From contig RPFO01000080.1 in assembly GCA_009746045.1 (NCBI GenBank), positions 7,342,244 through 7,406,243 on the forward strand: a DNA stretch of 64,000 bases, written 5' to 3'. Positions 46,601-54,550 of this stretch are shown here, piece by piece. Each line of letters opens with the position of its first letter. The first letter of the stretch is position 1. The notes beneath the pieces were generated by a model that worked only from the letters and a program-made list of their open reading frames with translations, was not told the origin of the DNA and did not search any database. The DNA is from Mesostigma viride (Eukaryota; Streptophyta; Mesostigmatophyceae; Mesostigmatales; Mesostigmataceae). Both the position numbers and the translations under genes were made by a program.

Positions 46601-48221
46601 AATAGGAGCGGAGCAGGAATACCAGAGGGAATAGACAACATGATCCCAACGAGAGTCGCGTCTGGCAGGGCCTGTGTGCGTACAGAAGAGATGGTGAACA
46701 TATAGTGACTACATCTAGTGTGACATAAAGTGTGCATAGCCATTACATAGAGAATATGCACCAGTATGCGCAAAGATGAACAATGCTGGCTAGACCTGCA
46801 TGGGAAATAGAGGAAATCACATTTATACAGAGACTGTACGTTTAATATGCAGTGTGTGTGCATATGAAGATATGATGACTAACCAAACAAGATGCAGAAC
46901 AGTGCATAAACAGCAAACGGTGCAAGGCTGGAGCTTAAGGTACCCGACTTGCATCACCAATCAAGTGCCTTATCAATTCCTAATTGCGTTATCAACTGCT
47001 CTGTGGCTACTATTCTCCTGTGTTCTAATAGTGTGCACCCCCTGGTTTCCTGCACCTTAAACCCCCAGACCGTGAGAAAGCGCAGGCCACCAGCAAGCAG
47101 TTTCCAACCTCCAAGCGCTGGCTCATTCGCACCCCCCACATTCCCACAAGCCTCCCAGGCTGTATGCAAACAGTTCAACTTACTGCAGCGCAAAAAAATA
47201 ACGTGGCAAGCCTGCAGACAACGTATGATAGTACTATAGTTTTGTTGTTTTTTTGTCATATCCTGCTTCATGGCAGCACAGCGACAGGCTGCCCGTGGGG
47301 CACACAAATTCAAGGACCCAGCTCGTTTCGTGGCACAGCATTGCATAAGCCATGCATGACATGTGGGGGCCTTCTGCCCGCATGATATGGCACGCCTATT
47401 TGGCACCCCTGTATGGCGTCCCTATTTGGCAGTCCTATATTGCACCCCTATTTGGCATCCCTATATGGCAGCCCTATATGGCAGCCCTATATGGCGGCCC
47501 TATATGGCACCCATACCACGAACGTCAGGCGGACGCCATCCCGGGTGTCGTCCGCTTGCGGCGTGCACCGAGCGAAGTATCCCGTCTCAAATACCCGCTC
47601 CACGTCCCTCTGGATCTCGTTAAGCGTGAAGGAAAAGTTGGGCTTGCTGTGAATCGCATTCCGCACCACTTCCTCCAGCCCATCCACGTGGCCATCATCA
47701 CCCTCGAACTTGACGATGATTTCGCTGACGAGCACTCGCTCTTCCGACTCCCCCCCCGAACTAGCGCCCGCGGCTGCCCGGGCGTTCCCGCTGGCGGGTG
47801 CCGCGGTTTCGTTCGACACATTGACCAAGTCGCCTTCCAGCCATGACGAGCTCTTGCCATTACGGCGTCTCCTACTGCGCCTTCCCCACCCACCCACACT
47901 ACCGGTTTGCACTGGCAACCCCCCATTGCCCAAGTCCCCTGCGGACATGGACATGGAACAAAAAGGAAGACGGGCAGCTGCTTGGGAGGCCCGCGATTCC
48001 CGCATACCCCCCGTGTCTCGACGGCCGGAAATCCCCGCCAGTCCATCGCGAGCAGCAGCATGCAAATTGCGGGTGGCGCTGGTAAGTGCATCCTTAGCAC
48101 GAGATACCACTTCTTCACGCAGTCGCATACCTGCCCGCCCCACAGCTGCAAGCCCCTCCGAGGAGCGGCGCATATTCGCCATCAATATATCCATCGGATT
48201 CTCATTGCTAGACCTCGCCAT
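34644..48221 (-). CDS. OEP80: Chloroplast outer-envelope Omp85 protein OEP80/TOC75-V, 13 exons
   Basis: Exons (plus coordinates, read right to left): 48221-47517, 46388-46295, 45304-45222, 43945-43848, 42939-42776, 41733-41649, 40714-40525, 39055-38864, 38081-38011, 36983-36911, 36538-36423, 35827-35610, 34798-34644. All junctions are GT-AG, all phases agree, and the sum is 2,244 nt (747 aa plus TAA); plant OEP80 is about 730 aa. POTRA domains: [14 protein letters not shown]...[14 protein letters not shown] (exon 1), [17 protein letters not shown] (exon 2), then [15 protein letters not shown] and [20 protein letters not shown] (exons 4-6). Barrel: [28 protein letters not shown] (the conserved loop), DYGTDLGSG, and a C-terminal strand ending [11 protein letters not shown]. 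It inserts or assembles beta-barrel proteins in the plastid outer envelope. RVLVSEI plus TRDGVRL favours OEP80 over TOC75-III. The ATG at 48221 was chosen because it is in frame and near the family's start; an upstream ATG at 48254 is possible. Confidence 0.97.
34855..35185. repeat. Tandem array in OEP80 intron 12
   Basis: About 9 units of 33-36 bp of two alternating types, built around CCTTCTTGCAGC, then either CCCACGCAACAGATGGATAA or TCCAAACAACAGAATGAGAA. Units alternate in an irregular higher-order pattern. Confidence 0.9.
35255..35608 (-). repeat. Decayed copies of the exon 12 donor region
   Basis: The exon 12 end (minus strand GGCTGCACCGTCGAAG then GTGGGT) recurs as GATGCACCATCGAAG-GTGGG (about 35540-35560) and GATGCACCGTTGAGG-GTGG (about 35262-35282), with weaker forms near 35410-35430 and 35490-35505. 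Several copies keep a usable GT. Confidence 0.8.
35895..35965 (-). repeat. Copy of the exon 12 acceptor region
   Basis: On the minus strand CCCCTTCACAACGGCTTCGG, CCCACGTGGTCGGAGACC, TTCCCCCCCACACACGAGG parallels the true exon 12 start at 35775-35835 (CCCCTTCACAACGCAGCGG...GTTGTCGGAGACC, TCCCCCCCCACGAGG). Confidence 0.8.
36205..36421 (-). repeat. Six or seven decayed copies of the exon 11 donor
   Basis: The true exon end AGCCTCAGCGTCAG with GTGGGT donor (36418-36436) recurs downstream as GCCTCAGCGTCAGCTGGGTG, GCCTCTGCATCGGGTGGGT, GCGTCAGCGTCAGATGGGT, GCCTCAGCGTCACGTGG and GCCTTCGTGTCAGGTGA, spaced about 30-55 bp. Some keep GT at the junction, others have lost it. Confidence 0.88.
36625..36765 (-). 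repeat. Two copies of the exon 11 acceptor
   Basis: The true acceptor and exon start (CCACAG, CTGCTGCTCACCTCGGAGAC) recurs as CCCCAG, CTGCTGCTCACCTCGGCGAC (about 36630-36655) and CCACAGCAGCTGCTCGCCTC (about 36728-36748). Confidence 0.88.
36785..36820 (-). repeat. Copy of the exon 10 donor
   Basis: Minus-strand TGACATATCGGGATCCGCCA then CGTTGAG parallels the true exon 10 end (AAGTCCGGATCCGCCACG then GTACGT) at 36905-36930. Confidence 0.7.
37585..37905 (-). repeat. Three copies of the exon 9 donor
   Basis: The exon 9 end (CCCGTCACGTTCAG then GTATGG at about 38005-38025) recurs as GCCCTGTCACGTTCAGGTGC (about 37865-37890), CCCGTGCGATGTTCAAGTGC (about 37682-37705) and GCCCCGTCACGTTCTGGACC (about 37593-37615). 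Confidence 0.85.
38106..38136. repeat. Poly-G run
   Basis: About 30 consecutive G on the plus strand in OEP80 intron 8, next to exon 9 (C-run on the transcript). Length is likely unreliable. Confidence 0.9.
38515..38690. repeat. Four 42-bp tandem repeats in OEP80 intron 8
   Basis: Near-perfect units beginning ACCAAAGTATTATGTCTGCC and ending TATACTAGTAAATA, then a degenerate fifth. The unit is a multiple of 3 so it reads open, but it is AT-rich and intronic. Confidence 0.93.
39195..39240 (-). repeat. Copy of the exon 8 acceptor-side sequence
   Basis: Plus-strand CCGTGCGCCAGCGTACCGGG echoes CCGTGCACCAGCGTGCCGGG of the exon 8 start (about 39024-39043), about 170 bp upstream of the exon in transcript order. 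The preceding AACCGGTTGC is itself repeated. Confidence 0.75.
39475..40085. repeat. 13-bp satellite, about 47 copies, OEP80 intron 7
   Basis: Uninterrupted CCAAGCCCACCAA units with almost no variation over about 610 bp. Long open frames in several phases (Lys-Pro-Thr-Asn or Trp-Ala-Trp-Leu types) are repeat artefacts. Confidence 0.97.
40250..40524 (-). repeat. Exon 7 donor copy and repeated intron start
   Basis: Minus-strand CGCAGCGCACCACCTATCTG then CAGGTAGGGC (about 40254-40290) copies the true exon 7 end (CGCACGCAGAGGACGATCTA, CCTGCAG, GTAGGGC). Between them the intron-start motif TAGGGCC/TAGGCC recurs several times (about 40300-40520). Confidence 0.82.
40733..40815. repeat. GGGT microsatellite beside exon 7 acceptor
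   Basis: About 20 GGGT units directly upstream (in transcript order) of the exon 7 acceptor, forming a CCCA tract that would act as its polypyrimidine-like region. Confidence 0.95.
40876..41170 (-). repeat. Copies of the exon 7 acceptor
   Basis: The exon 7 start (CCAG, CCTGGCGCACGGCGCCATG, TCCGGCAT) recurs as CCAGCCTGGCGCACAGTGCC, ATGTCGGGCATGTAC (about 40884-40920). A weaker form is CGTGGCGCCACGTGGAGC with CCATGTGGGGCATTT near 41125-41175. Confidence 0.8.
41420..41648 (-). repeat. Copies of the exon 6 donor
   Basis: The exon 6 end (GGTGGCCTCTCCGCCAACAG then GTGAGC at 41644-41668) recurs as GGTGGCCTCTCCGCCAACAG with GTGAGA (about 41547-41572), a perfect 20-bp copy with its donor, and as a decayed GCCGCCCGATTGTGGCCTG near 41428-41450. 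Confidence 0.9.
41795..41830 (-). repeat. Copy of exon 6 coding start in intron 5
   Basis: AGAGATGACCAGGTCCACCT (plus) repeats the exon 6 segment at 41706-41725 (GGAGATGACCAGGTCCACCT) about 95 bp upstream in the intron, with a preceding CTGAGG acceptor-like site. Confidence 0.85.
42168..42430. repeat. Four 66-bp tandem repeats in OEP80 intron 5
   Basis: Units include GGCTACTTTGACCAAGG, CATTCATCACCAGCAC and TACTACTATTGTCTG. Divisible by 3, hence open in several frames on both strands. Confidence 0.95.
43170..43582. repeat. 24-bp satellite, about 17 copies, OEP80 intron 4
   Basis: Highly uniform units; on the transcript strand GGACAGTGAGGCGGGACAGT and GCTT. The unit contains a GACAG-TGAGG core resembling the exon 4 end and donor (CTCGACAGCAAGAC, GTGAGTG), so it may be an amplified junction copy. 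Confidence 0.95.
43585..43847 (-). repeat. Four or more decayed copies of the exon 4 donor
   Basis: The true end (GACAGCAAGAC then GTGAGTG) recurs as AACAGCGAGGC-GTGAGT (about 43788), GGCAGCAAGAC-GTGAGTG (about 43743), GGCCATGGAGAC-GTGAGT (about 43697) and CACAGCAAG-GTGCGTG (about 43617), spaced about 45-80 bp. Three keep a good GTGAGT donor. Confidence 0.88.
44259..44430. repeat. CTC/CCT trinucleotide microsatellite
   Basis: About 170 bp of CCT units in OEP80 intron 3. Confidence 0.97.
44517..44768. repeat. GGTGCT hexanucleotide microsatellite
   Basis: About 250 bp of GGTGCT with one CTGCTG interruption near 44690, also in OEP80 intron 3. Confidence 0.97.
44880..45221 (-). repeat. Splice-donor array: about 14 copies of the exon 3 end in intron 3
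   Basis: On the minus strand, exon 3 ends GGGCTATTTCGGGCAG with donor GTGAGC at 45222. The intron continues with about 14 head-to-tail units of 23-24 nt, each GGGGCTATTTCGGGCAG followed by GTGAGC(A). The nearest five or so are almost perfect, those further away decay. The first units are 24 nt and keep the reading frame (VSRGYFGQ per unit), so use of a later donor would add 8-residue steps. Confidence 0.95.
45305..46294 (-). repeat. OEP80 intron 2 with decayed exon 3 acceptor copies
   Basis: GCCGGGCAAGCACCCC (minus, about 45572-45590) and CTGGCCAGGCAAGTGCCTCA (about 45824-45845) resemble the exon 3 start (CTGCCAG, GCAAGCGGCTCAAC). It also contains a poly-G run (45489-45511) and GGT repeats (45338-45370). 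Confidence 0.6.
46500..46625. repeat. About five 25-26 bp repeats in OEP80 intron 1
   Basis: Units of AGGAATAAGACAATAGGAAC followed by (G/T)GAGC. Confidence 0.9.
47395..47515 (-). repeat. 15-bp array starting at the exon 1 donor
   Basis: Directly after the exon 1 donor (GTATGGGTGCCATAT) the intron repeats ATAGGG(C/T)TGCCATAT-type units about seven times, then decays. The first unit is the donor sequence itself. Confidence 0.85.
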
Positions 48222-48313
48222 TTTTGAGCAGTGGTGCTTAGAATTCCCAAGCACCCATGCCCTAGCTCAAATTTTCGGACTAGCGGGGCCATGCTGTTAT
48301 TATGGGGTTGCTC

Positions 48314-48523
48314 GGAAGCGCATAATTTGGCTCTGATGACACAAACTCTAGTGCGGGGGTGAGTGCGGGGTTCCGGGACACCACCGCACTAAGTCCGACG
48401 CGCCTGCCCAGGCCACGCCGCGCCGGACCGGCACACGAGTTACGCGGGAAAAAAGGGCCTGCCGCGCCAATTACTGTAGGACTTGGCTAATTTCTTTGTT
48501 GACTACAAGCGCAGTCAAGGATG
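48314..48523 (+). repeat. Left terminal inverted repeat (210 bp)
   Basis: Base-for-base complement of 56660-56869 by reading; ends GCAGTCAAGGATG internally. Confidence 0.95.
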
Positions 48524-48881
48524 ATAAAACGTAGCAATGGCGGACATGTTAGGGTGATGCTCGGCTTAGGGACAGTGGACATGTTTGAGTGATTGCTCGC
48601 CAGACTCGAGCTCGCTGGCATACACGTCCGTGGCACCCTCGGCATTTAGCTGGGTTGACGCAAATCCTTGTACTGTTTACTGGTGTGTGCGATAATAAAG
48701 GAATGGTTATGCACGACATCTAAATGCGAATATCACACAAAAACTGGTTCCTGGAATTCTCGCGAGCTGCGCGGTGTATGACTGGCGCTTTCCGTTTTTA
48801 ATTTGCTTCTCGCCTTTTGTGCTCCAAACAGGGGGGTCGTTTACATCCACTGCAACAAAGTGCTCGTGACCTCCAGCTTTC

Positions 48882-50119
48882 ATGGCCCGGCCCTGCCTTT
48901 GCTGCTTGACCAGCACCAGACAGGGTGTGCTGGTGGCCATCCTCGCAATTTTTCTAGCGGTCAGCGGCATCGTGTGGGTCTGTGCCTTAGGTAAGGCGTT
49001 AAGCCCTTATTCCAGTTTCTGTCCAAATGGCACATCATATTAACTGTACTTGCTTCGTCTTGCGCATGCGGACCCCCCCCTTGTTAATGATGCGTTGTCC
49101 TGACATTAGCTTCGCATGTGCATTAATGGGACGTGTTCCCGATGTGCATATTTCGGCCCATTATTACTTCAACATACAATTTCATGGCGATATTAACTAT
49201 ATGAATTAAATGCATTTCCTCTTTCCTTAATCCTTCTAGTTATACCCTTTTTTCATGTTTGGTTGGTGGTTATCCATGTAGGGCATGTGGCGGTGCAAGA
49301 GCGCGCGCGGGTGCCTGCGAAGTTTTCAGTTGTCGCGCCTATCAACCCAGGTAAGCAAGGAGTAGAGGGAAAGACTAAGAATATATTTTCTGAATTTCTA
49401 GGTCATAGTTGTCCTTTTGCACGAGATGGAAGCGTTATGCCATGGGGCTTTATGGTTGGGTAATAGCCCTCCTGAGAACGGCTTGCTCTGCAACTTTGTT
49501 GGTATGTTCATACCTTGTCACGCGGCAATGTGGTGCAGATCTTCATGCATCCACATGGTGGATCACCTTGGCGTTATTGGCACTACATGTTGGTCTGAGG
49601 TAAGGAATCCATGCTACCCTAAAACGACTAATGCACTGAATGCTCCTCTTTCAGTTTCCAGCGGAATACACAATGATGAGTTGTTTCAGATACTTCTTGG
49701 CGCCACGTGCGGCACGCGGTGGGCCTAGCCTATTGGGATCTAGCGGAAGCTATTCTTAAGTTAGGGTTTATTTTTGGAGTTATATTGGCAGCCCCATGCA
49801 GCTATGCCTAGACTTGCTTGGCCATTTTGAGGTGCGATCGAGGTAGTTCATAACTTCTTTCTTCGCTGCCCTTTTTCCTTTTGCGCGTTGCTGAGCAGGG
49901 ATATGCCGAGGTGCTCTCCTTATGTCCATGTCTGCATTTGGCACAAGGCACAATGCATCGCTCCAAAACGGCAGTCAGTTCGGCGACCCAGGCATCGCGG
50001 TATTGTTCGCCGCCTTCTCGCTCGGCGTAAAGCGGTGCGGCAACGCAAGCATCCTTCCTCACAGCGCGGGGAAAGCATCCCTCCCCCTCCCCCGCCACCT
50101 TCCCCGCAAAGGGAAATAG
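48882..50119 (+). CDS. Predicted single-pass membrane protein carried by the MULE (6 exons)
   Basis: Proposed exons 48882-48990, 49282-49350, 49402-49459, 49539-49599, 49655-49718, 49899-50119. All are GT-AG, all in phase, total 582 nt (193 aa plus TAG). It begins MARPCLCCLTSTRQ and then a strong hydrophobic helix, GVLVAILAIFLAVSGIVW, a signal anchor. The rest includes KFSVVAPINPGHSCPF, SSCIHMVDHLGVIG and GDPGIAVLFAAFSLG. I recognise no family. Six phase-consistent short exons are unlikely by chance, but the 3' part is uncertain: exon 6 may instead splice at 50029 (GTAAAG) to 50696, or connect to the Pro-rich exon ending 50427. Either a captured host gene (Pack-MULE style) or a transposon accessory gene. 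Confidence 0.5.
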
Positions 50120-50139
50120 TGTGGCATATGATACGTTTC

Positions 50140-50427
50140 GTACGCAGACTATACATCATACGCAGCTTTGCCGTACGGATGTTAAACGTATGCCTACGGA
50201 TACGCGTACTCTTGCGTATTACGTACTCTCACGTATTATCTTTCTCTGCTTCCCCGCCACCCCCACCGCCACCGCCACCGCCACCGCCACCGCCACCGCC
50301 ACCGCCACCGCCACCTTCTCCGCCACCTTCTCCGCCACTTTCTCCGCCACCTTCCCATGTTGGAGCACCTCCACCTGCGGCAGCGCCGGCACCGATTGGT
50401 CAGCACGGCGGACAACCGTTTTCCAAC
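50140..50427 (+). CDS. Candidate Pro-rich (PPSPPP) exon
   Basis: Open frame with a long proline run then SPPPSPPLSPPPS, hydroxyproline-rich-glycoprotein style as in algal wall proteins, ending at a TTCCAAC-GTACGT donor in phase 0, which matches the next exon at 50696. The acceptor is uncertain (AG at 50162 is possible). Poly-Pro could be a CCACCG microsatellite only. Confidence 0.35.
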
Positions 50428-50695
50428 GTACGTTGCCCTTCCATGTCGTTATCTCATTTTCCCGTTCGAACTCGCTCATGCTTGGTAGCGACATGGTCTG
50501 GAATGTTCTTGTTGTAAGCATCTTTCCATGATAATGGAGTTATTTGCATATAAGGCAGTTAGTGAGCTTCATAATGGCAACTTATGTTTATGGCGTCCCC
50601 AGCTAATTGCACCCACCAAATCCATGACTATGTTGTAACTTGTAATTAGTTTCTGAACATCGTGTTTAATTTCTTATGTTGCTGACCCAAAACAG

Positions 50696-52992
50696 GGAAG
50701 TTCAAGACAAAATCCAACACCAGTGCCCAGTTGTGAAGGCACAAACAAGGCAACCAGGAAAAGGAAGGCCTCCTACAAGTGTGCTCGCAGAGGTATTTCT
50801 GGGAGGCGCTGCTGTGACAACACGGGCACCCATCCGGACAATCCACTTGTGGCCGGCCTTGAACCACTTCAATTCGTTGGCTCTCATTTATACTGCACGG
50901 GGTGCGCGGATGCTGTACGCTCCAAGAAAAGGTACGCTTGGGTATGCGCGTGTTGTTTTTACTCTACATGTCATCAATACATTGAACAACCTTTTTCTGA
51001 TTTGCGTCGTTTATCAAGCACAGTCTCTTAGTTGCCTTAGCTTTCATGGTGTTCACCAAGGCCATATCAAATATTGTAGTAGTGCATAATGTAACTCTTT
51101 TGGCTGAATGTTCTTTGGGTTTTGTTGATTGGCCTGTGATTGGTCTTTATGGCCTGCTAGTTTTGGTTTACGGTATGGTTTTGCTTGGAAATAGATTTTT
51201 ATTCTACAGAAGCCTTATTGCAGCGTTTATGGTAGATGAGCCCGTTTGGCAGCCCTATGCCGGGCGTAATCTTATCTTAACCTCGTGGCTTGTCCTTTCC
51301 TACTAGCACATTACTGACAAGCCACACACAACATGGGGTCGCAAGAAAACCTTAGCATAGCGCTCCATGGGGTGTTCATGGCAAGCCCAATGCGTGGTGG
51401 CTAAATGTTTAACCTTACTCGGGGGCTCGGCGTGCCATGCTTCCAAGTTCGTTGTCTCTTTTCATTAATATAACTCTCCCCATTTGTTACCCATTTGTCC
51501 CGCATTGTCTTACATGAATGCTTTGTACTTTGCTGTATTCCGTGTTTGTGGCGTTTCAATATCGAGCAGCACCTTGAGCACTACGGAGATTAACCAATTT
51601 ATTGACGCCCTGAAGCCTTACCCCAATGTTGACTGCGGTCAAATATATGAGACCCCCAAGCTCGCTAATCAGGCGCTCGACAAAGCCAACAAGCAAGAGC
51701 TCAAGAATGGGCCCCTAAATTTTCACGACCTCAACTGGGTGTTGGTGTTTTGCGATAAAGGTCCAAAGCAAAGGGTCCTTTTGCGATCTAGCTTACCAAC
51801 CAACAGAACCGCTGACTATTTGAGCGGCGAGGGCGAAAGGGCAAACTGCAAGCCTCGTTGTAGACGAAACGAGAGCAATGCACAAAAGACATCAAAAGCT
51901 TGCGCCCCGCCTTCGGACGCCCCACTGGATGCCGCCCCGGCTGCCGTGCCCTGCGCCCCGGCTGCCGTGCCCTCCGCCCCGGCTGCCGTGCCCTGCGCCC
52001 CGGCTGCCGTGCCCTCCGCCCCGGCTGCCGTGCCCTGCGCCCCGGCTGCCGTGCCATGCGCCCCGGCTGCCGTGCCCTCCGCCCCGGCTGCCGTGCCCTG
52101 CGCCCCGGCTGCCGTGCCCTCCGCCCCGGCTGCGGTGCCCTCCGCCCCGGCTGCGGCGCCCTCCGCCCCGGCTGCCGTGCCCTGCGCCCCGGCTGCTGTG
52201 CCCTCCGCCCTGGCTGCGGTGCCCTGCGCCCCGGCTGCTGTGCCCTCCGCCCCGGCTGCTGTGCCCTCCGCCCCGGCTGCCGTGCCCTGCGCCCCGGCTG
52301 CCGTGCCCTGCGCCCCGGCTGCCGTGCCCTGCGCCCCGGCTGCCGTGCCCTGCGCCCCGGCTGCCGTGCCCTCCGCCCCGGCTGCCGTGCCCTGCGCCCC
52401 GGCTGCGGTGCCCTCCGCCCCGGCTGCGGTGCCCTCCGCCCCGGCTGCGGTGCCCTCCGCCCCGGCTGCCGTGCCCTGCGCCCCGGCTGCCGTGCCCTGC
52501 GCCCCGGCTGCCGTGCCCTGCGCCCCGGCTGCCGTGCCCTCCGCCCCGGCTGCGGTGCCCTCCGCCCCGGCTGCGGCGCCCTCCGCCCCGGCTGCCGTGC
52601 CCTGCGCCCCGGCTGCTGTGCCCTCCGCCCTGGCTGCGGTGCCCTGCGCCCCGGCTGCTGTGCCCTCCGCCCCGGCTGCTGTGCCCTCCGCCCCGGCTGC
52701 CGTGCCCTGCGCCCCGGCTGCCGTGCCCTGCGCCCCGGCTGCCGTGCCCTGCGCCCCGGCTGCCGTGCCCTGCGCCCCGGCTGCCGTGCCCTCCGCCCCG
52801 GCTGCCGTGCCCTGCGCCCCGGCTGCGGTGCCCTCCGCCCCGGCTGCGGTGCCCTCCGCCCCGGCTGCGGTGCCCTCCGCCCCGGCTGCCGTGCCCTGCG
52901 CCCCGGCTGCGGTGCCCTCCGCCCCGCGGGGTGCATCATCAACATTAGCTGCCGGACAAGAAGTGCAGGAGGATGATCCGGACAGCGATTCA

Positions 52993-53056
<64 letters not shown>

Positions 53057-54249
53057 CGACTGCCCGACTGCCCGACGGCCCGACGGCCCGACTGCCCGAC
53101 TGTCCGACTGCCCGACTGCCCGACTGCCCGACTGCCCGACTGCCCGACTGCCCGACTGCCCAACTGCCCGACTGCCCGACTGCCCGACTGCCCGACTGCC
53201 CGACTGCCCGACTGCCCGACTGCCCGACTGTCCGACTGCCCGACTGCCCGACTGCCCGACTGCCCGACTGCCCGACTGCCCGACTGCCCGACTGCCCGAC
53301 TGCCCGACTGTCCGACTGCCCGACTGCCCGACTGCCCGACTGCCCAACTGCCCGACTTCCCGACTGCCCGACTGCCCGACTGCCCGACTGCCCGACTGCC
53401 CGACTGTCCGACTGCCCGACTGCCCGACTGCCCGACTTCCCGACTGCCCGACTTCCCGACTGCCCGACTGCCCGACTGCCCGACTGCCCGACTGCCGGAC
53501 TGCCCGACTGCCCGACTGCCGGACTGCCCGACTGCCCGACTGCCGGGCTGCCCGACTGCCCGACTGCCGGACTGCCCGACTGTCCGACTGCCCGACTGCC
53601 CGACTGCCCGACTGCCCGACTGCCCGACTGCCCGACTGCCCGACTGCCCGACTGCCCGACTGCCCGACTGCCCGACTGCCCGACTGCCCGACTGCCCGAC
53701 TGCCCGACTGCCCGACTGCCCGACTGCCCGACTGCCCGACTGCCCGACTGCCCGACTGCCCGACTGCCCGACTGCCCGACTTCCCGACTGCCCGACTGCC
53801 CGACTGCCCGACTGCCCGACTGCCCACTGCCCGACTGCCCGACTGCCGGACTGCCCGACTGCCCGACTGCCGGGCTGCCCGACTGCCCGACTGCCGGACT
53901 GCCCGACTGTCCGACTGCCCGACTGCCCGACTGCCCGACTGCCCGACTGCCCGACTGCCCGACTGCCCGACTGCCCGACTGCCCGACTGCCCGACTGCCC
54001 GACTGCCCGACTGCCCGACTGCCCGACTGCCCGACTGCCCGACTGCCCGACTGCCCGACTGCCCGACTGCCCGACTGCCCGACTGCCCGACTGCCCGACT
54101 TCCCGACTGCCCGACTGCCCGACTGCCCAACTGCCCGACTGCCCGACTGCCAACCTAACGAACTCCCTCTCACTGCGTCTCTCTCTGCTGGGCTTCCTTT
54201 TCCCTTTTTCTCCCCCGTTATTGTATTGTGGTTGTGCATGTGCATGTAA
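50696..54249 (+). CDS. Candidate Cys-rich exon plus repeat-rich exon
   Basis: Exon 50696-50931 (acceptor CCCAAAACAG, donor AAAAG-GTACGC) encodes a Lys/Arg-rich stretch, ISGRRCC, then [13 protein letters not shown], a possible zinc-binding segment. It joins in phase to 51570 ([19 protein letters not shown]...), about 120 ordinary residues, then runs into 21-nt and 8-nt satellites and stops at 54249. The joined KKSTLS resembles the end of a C2H2/BED-type finger. Unknown function; the satellite part may not be coding. A further open exon could be 54381-54550. Confidence 0.35.
51945..52930. repeat. 21-bp satellite, about 47 copies, with higher-order period
   Basis: Units GCCCCGGCTGCCGTGCCCT plus (G/C)C, with point variants arranged in a larger block that is itself duplicated (about 52085-52450 versus 52505-52870). 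In frame it encodes Ala-Pro-Ala-Ala-Val-Pro-(Cys/Ser). Confidence 0.97.
52992..53058. repeat. ACGC microsatellite
   Basis: About 16 ACGC units between the two satellites. Confidence 0.97.
53060..54155. repeat. 8-bp satellite, about 135 copies
   Basis: CCCGACTG units with scattered variants (CCCAACTG, TCCGACTG, CCGGACTG, a TTCCCGAC form). A block of variant order near 53500-53600 recurs near 53835-53910, indicating block duplication. Confidence 0.97.
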
Positions 54250-54550
54250 TGCCCATATGTACGCAAATAGAAAAAGAGATTCCTGAAGTTTTTCATCCAT
54301 AGCTTGTCACGAATCATTGTTTGTGTGTGGTTGAGTCCAGGGTTCTAAACTCAGTGCTTGTCTATTTGCTCTTAATGCAGGAGGTGGTGACCGAGCTTTC
54401 GGCATGAAGATTCCAAGACTACCCTCATATTGGAGCATTATCAGCTGGCAGCTGCAAATGCCCAAGGGCTGCAATGGATGGAGCTCTCGAGTTGAAGGGC
54501 CCATTATCATAAAGGCCTGCCTTCACGTTGGCCATGTTACACAGTCATGA

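Noticed and set aside
48707-48970. Minus-strand ATG ORF of 87 aa near the left TIR
   Set aside because: Overlaps the better supported plus-strand signal-anchor exon at 48882-48990; not excluded but less consistent with splicing.
51788-54317. Minus-strand ORFs of 780-833 codons
   Set aside because: Consist almost entirely of the 21-bp and 8-bp satellites; no non-repeat sequence of coding character.
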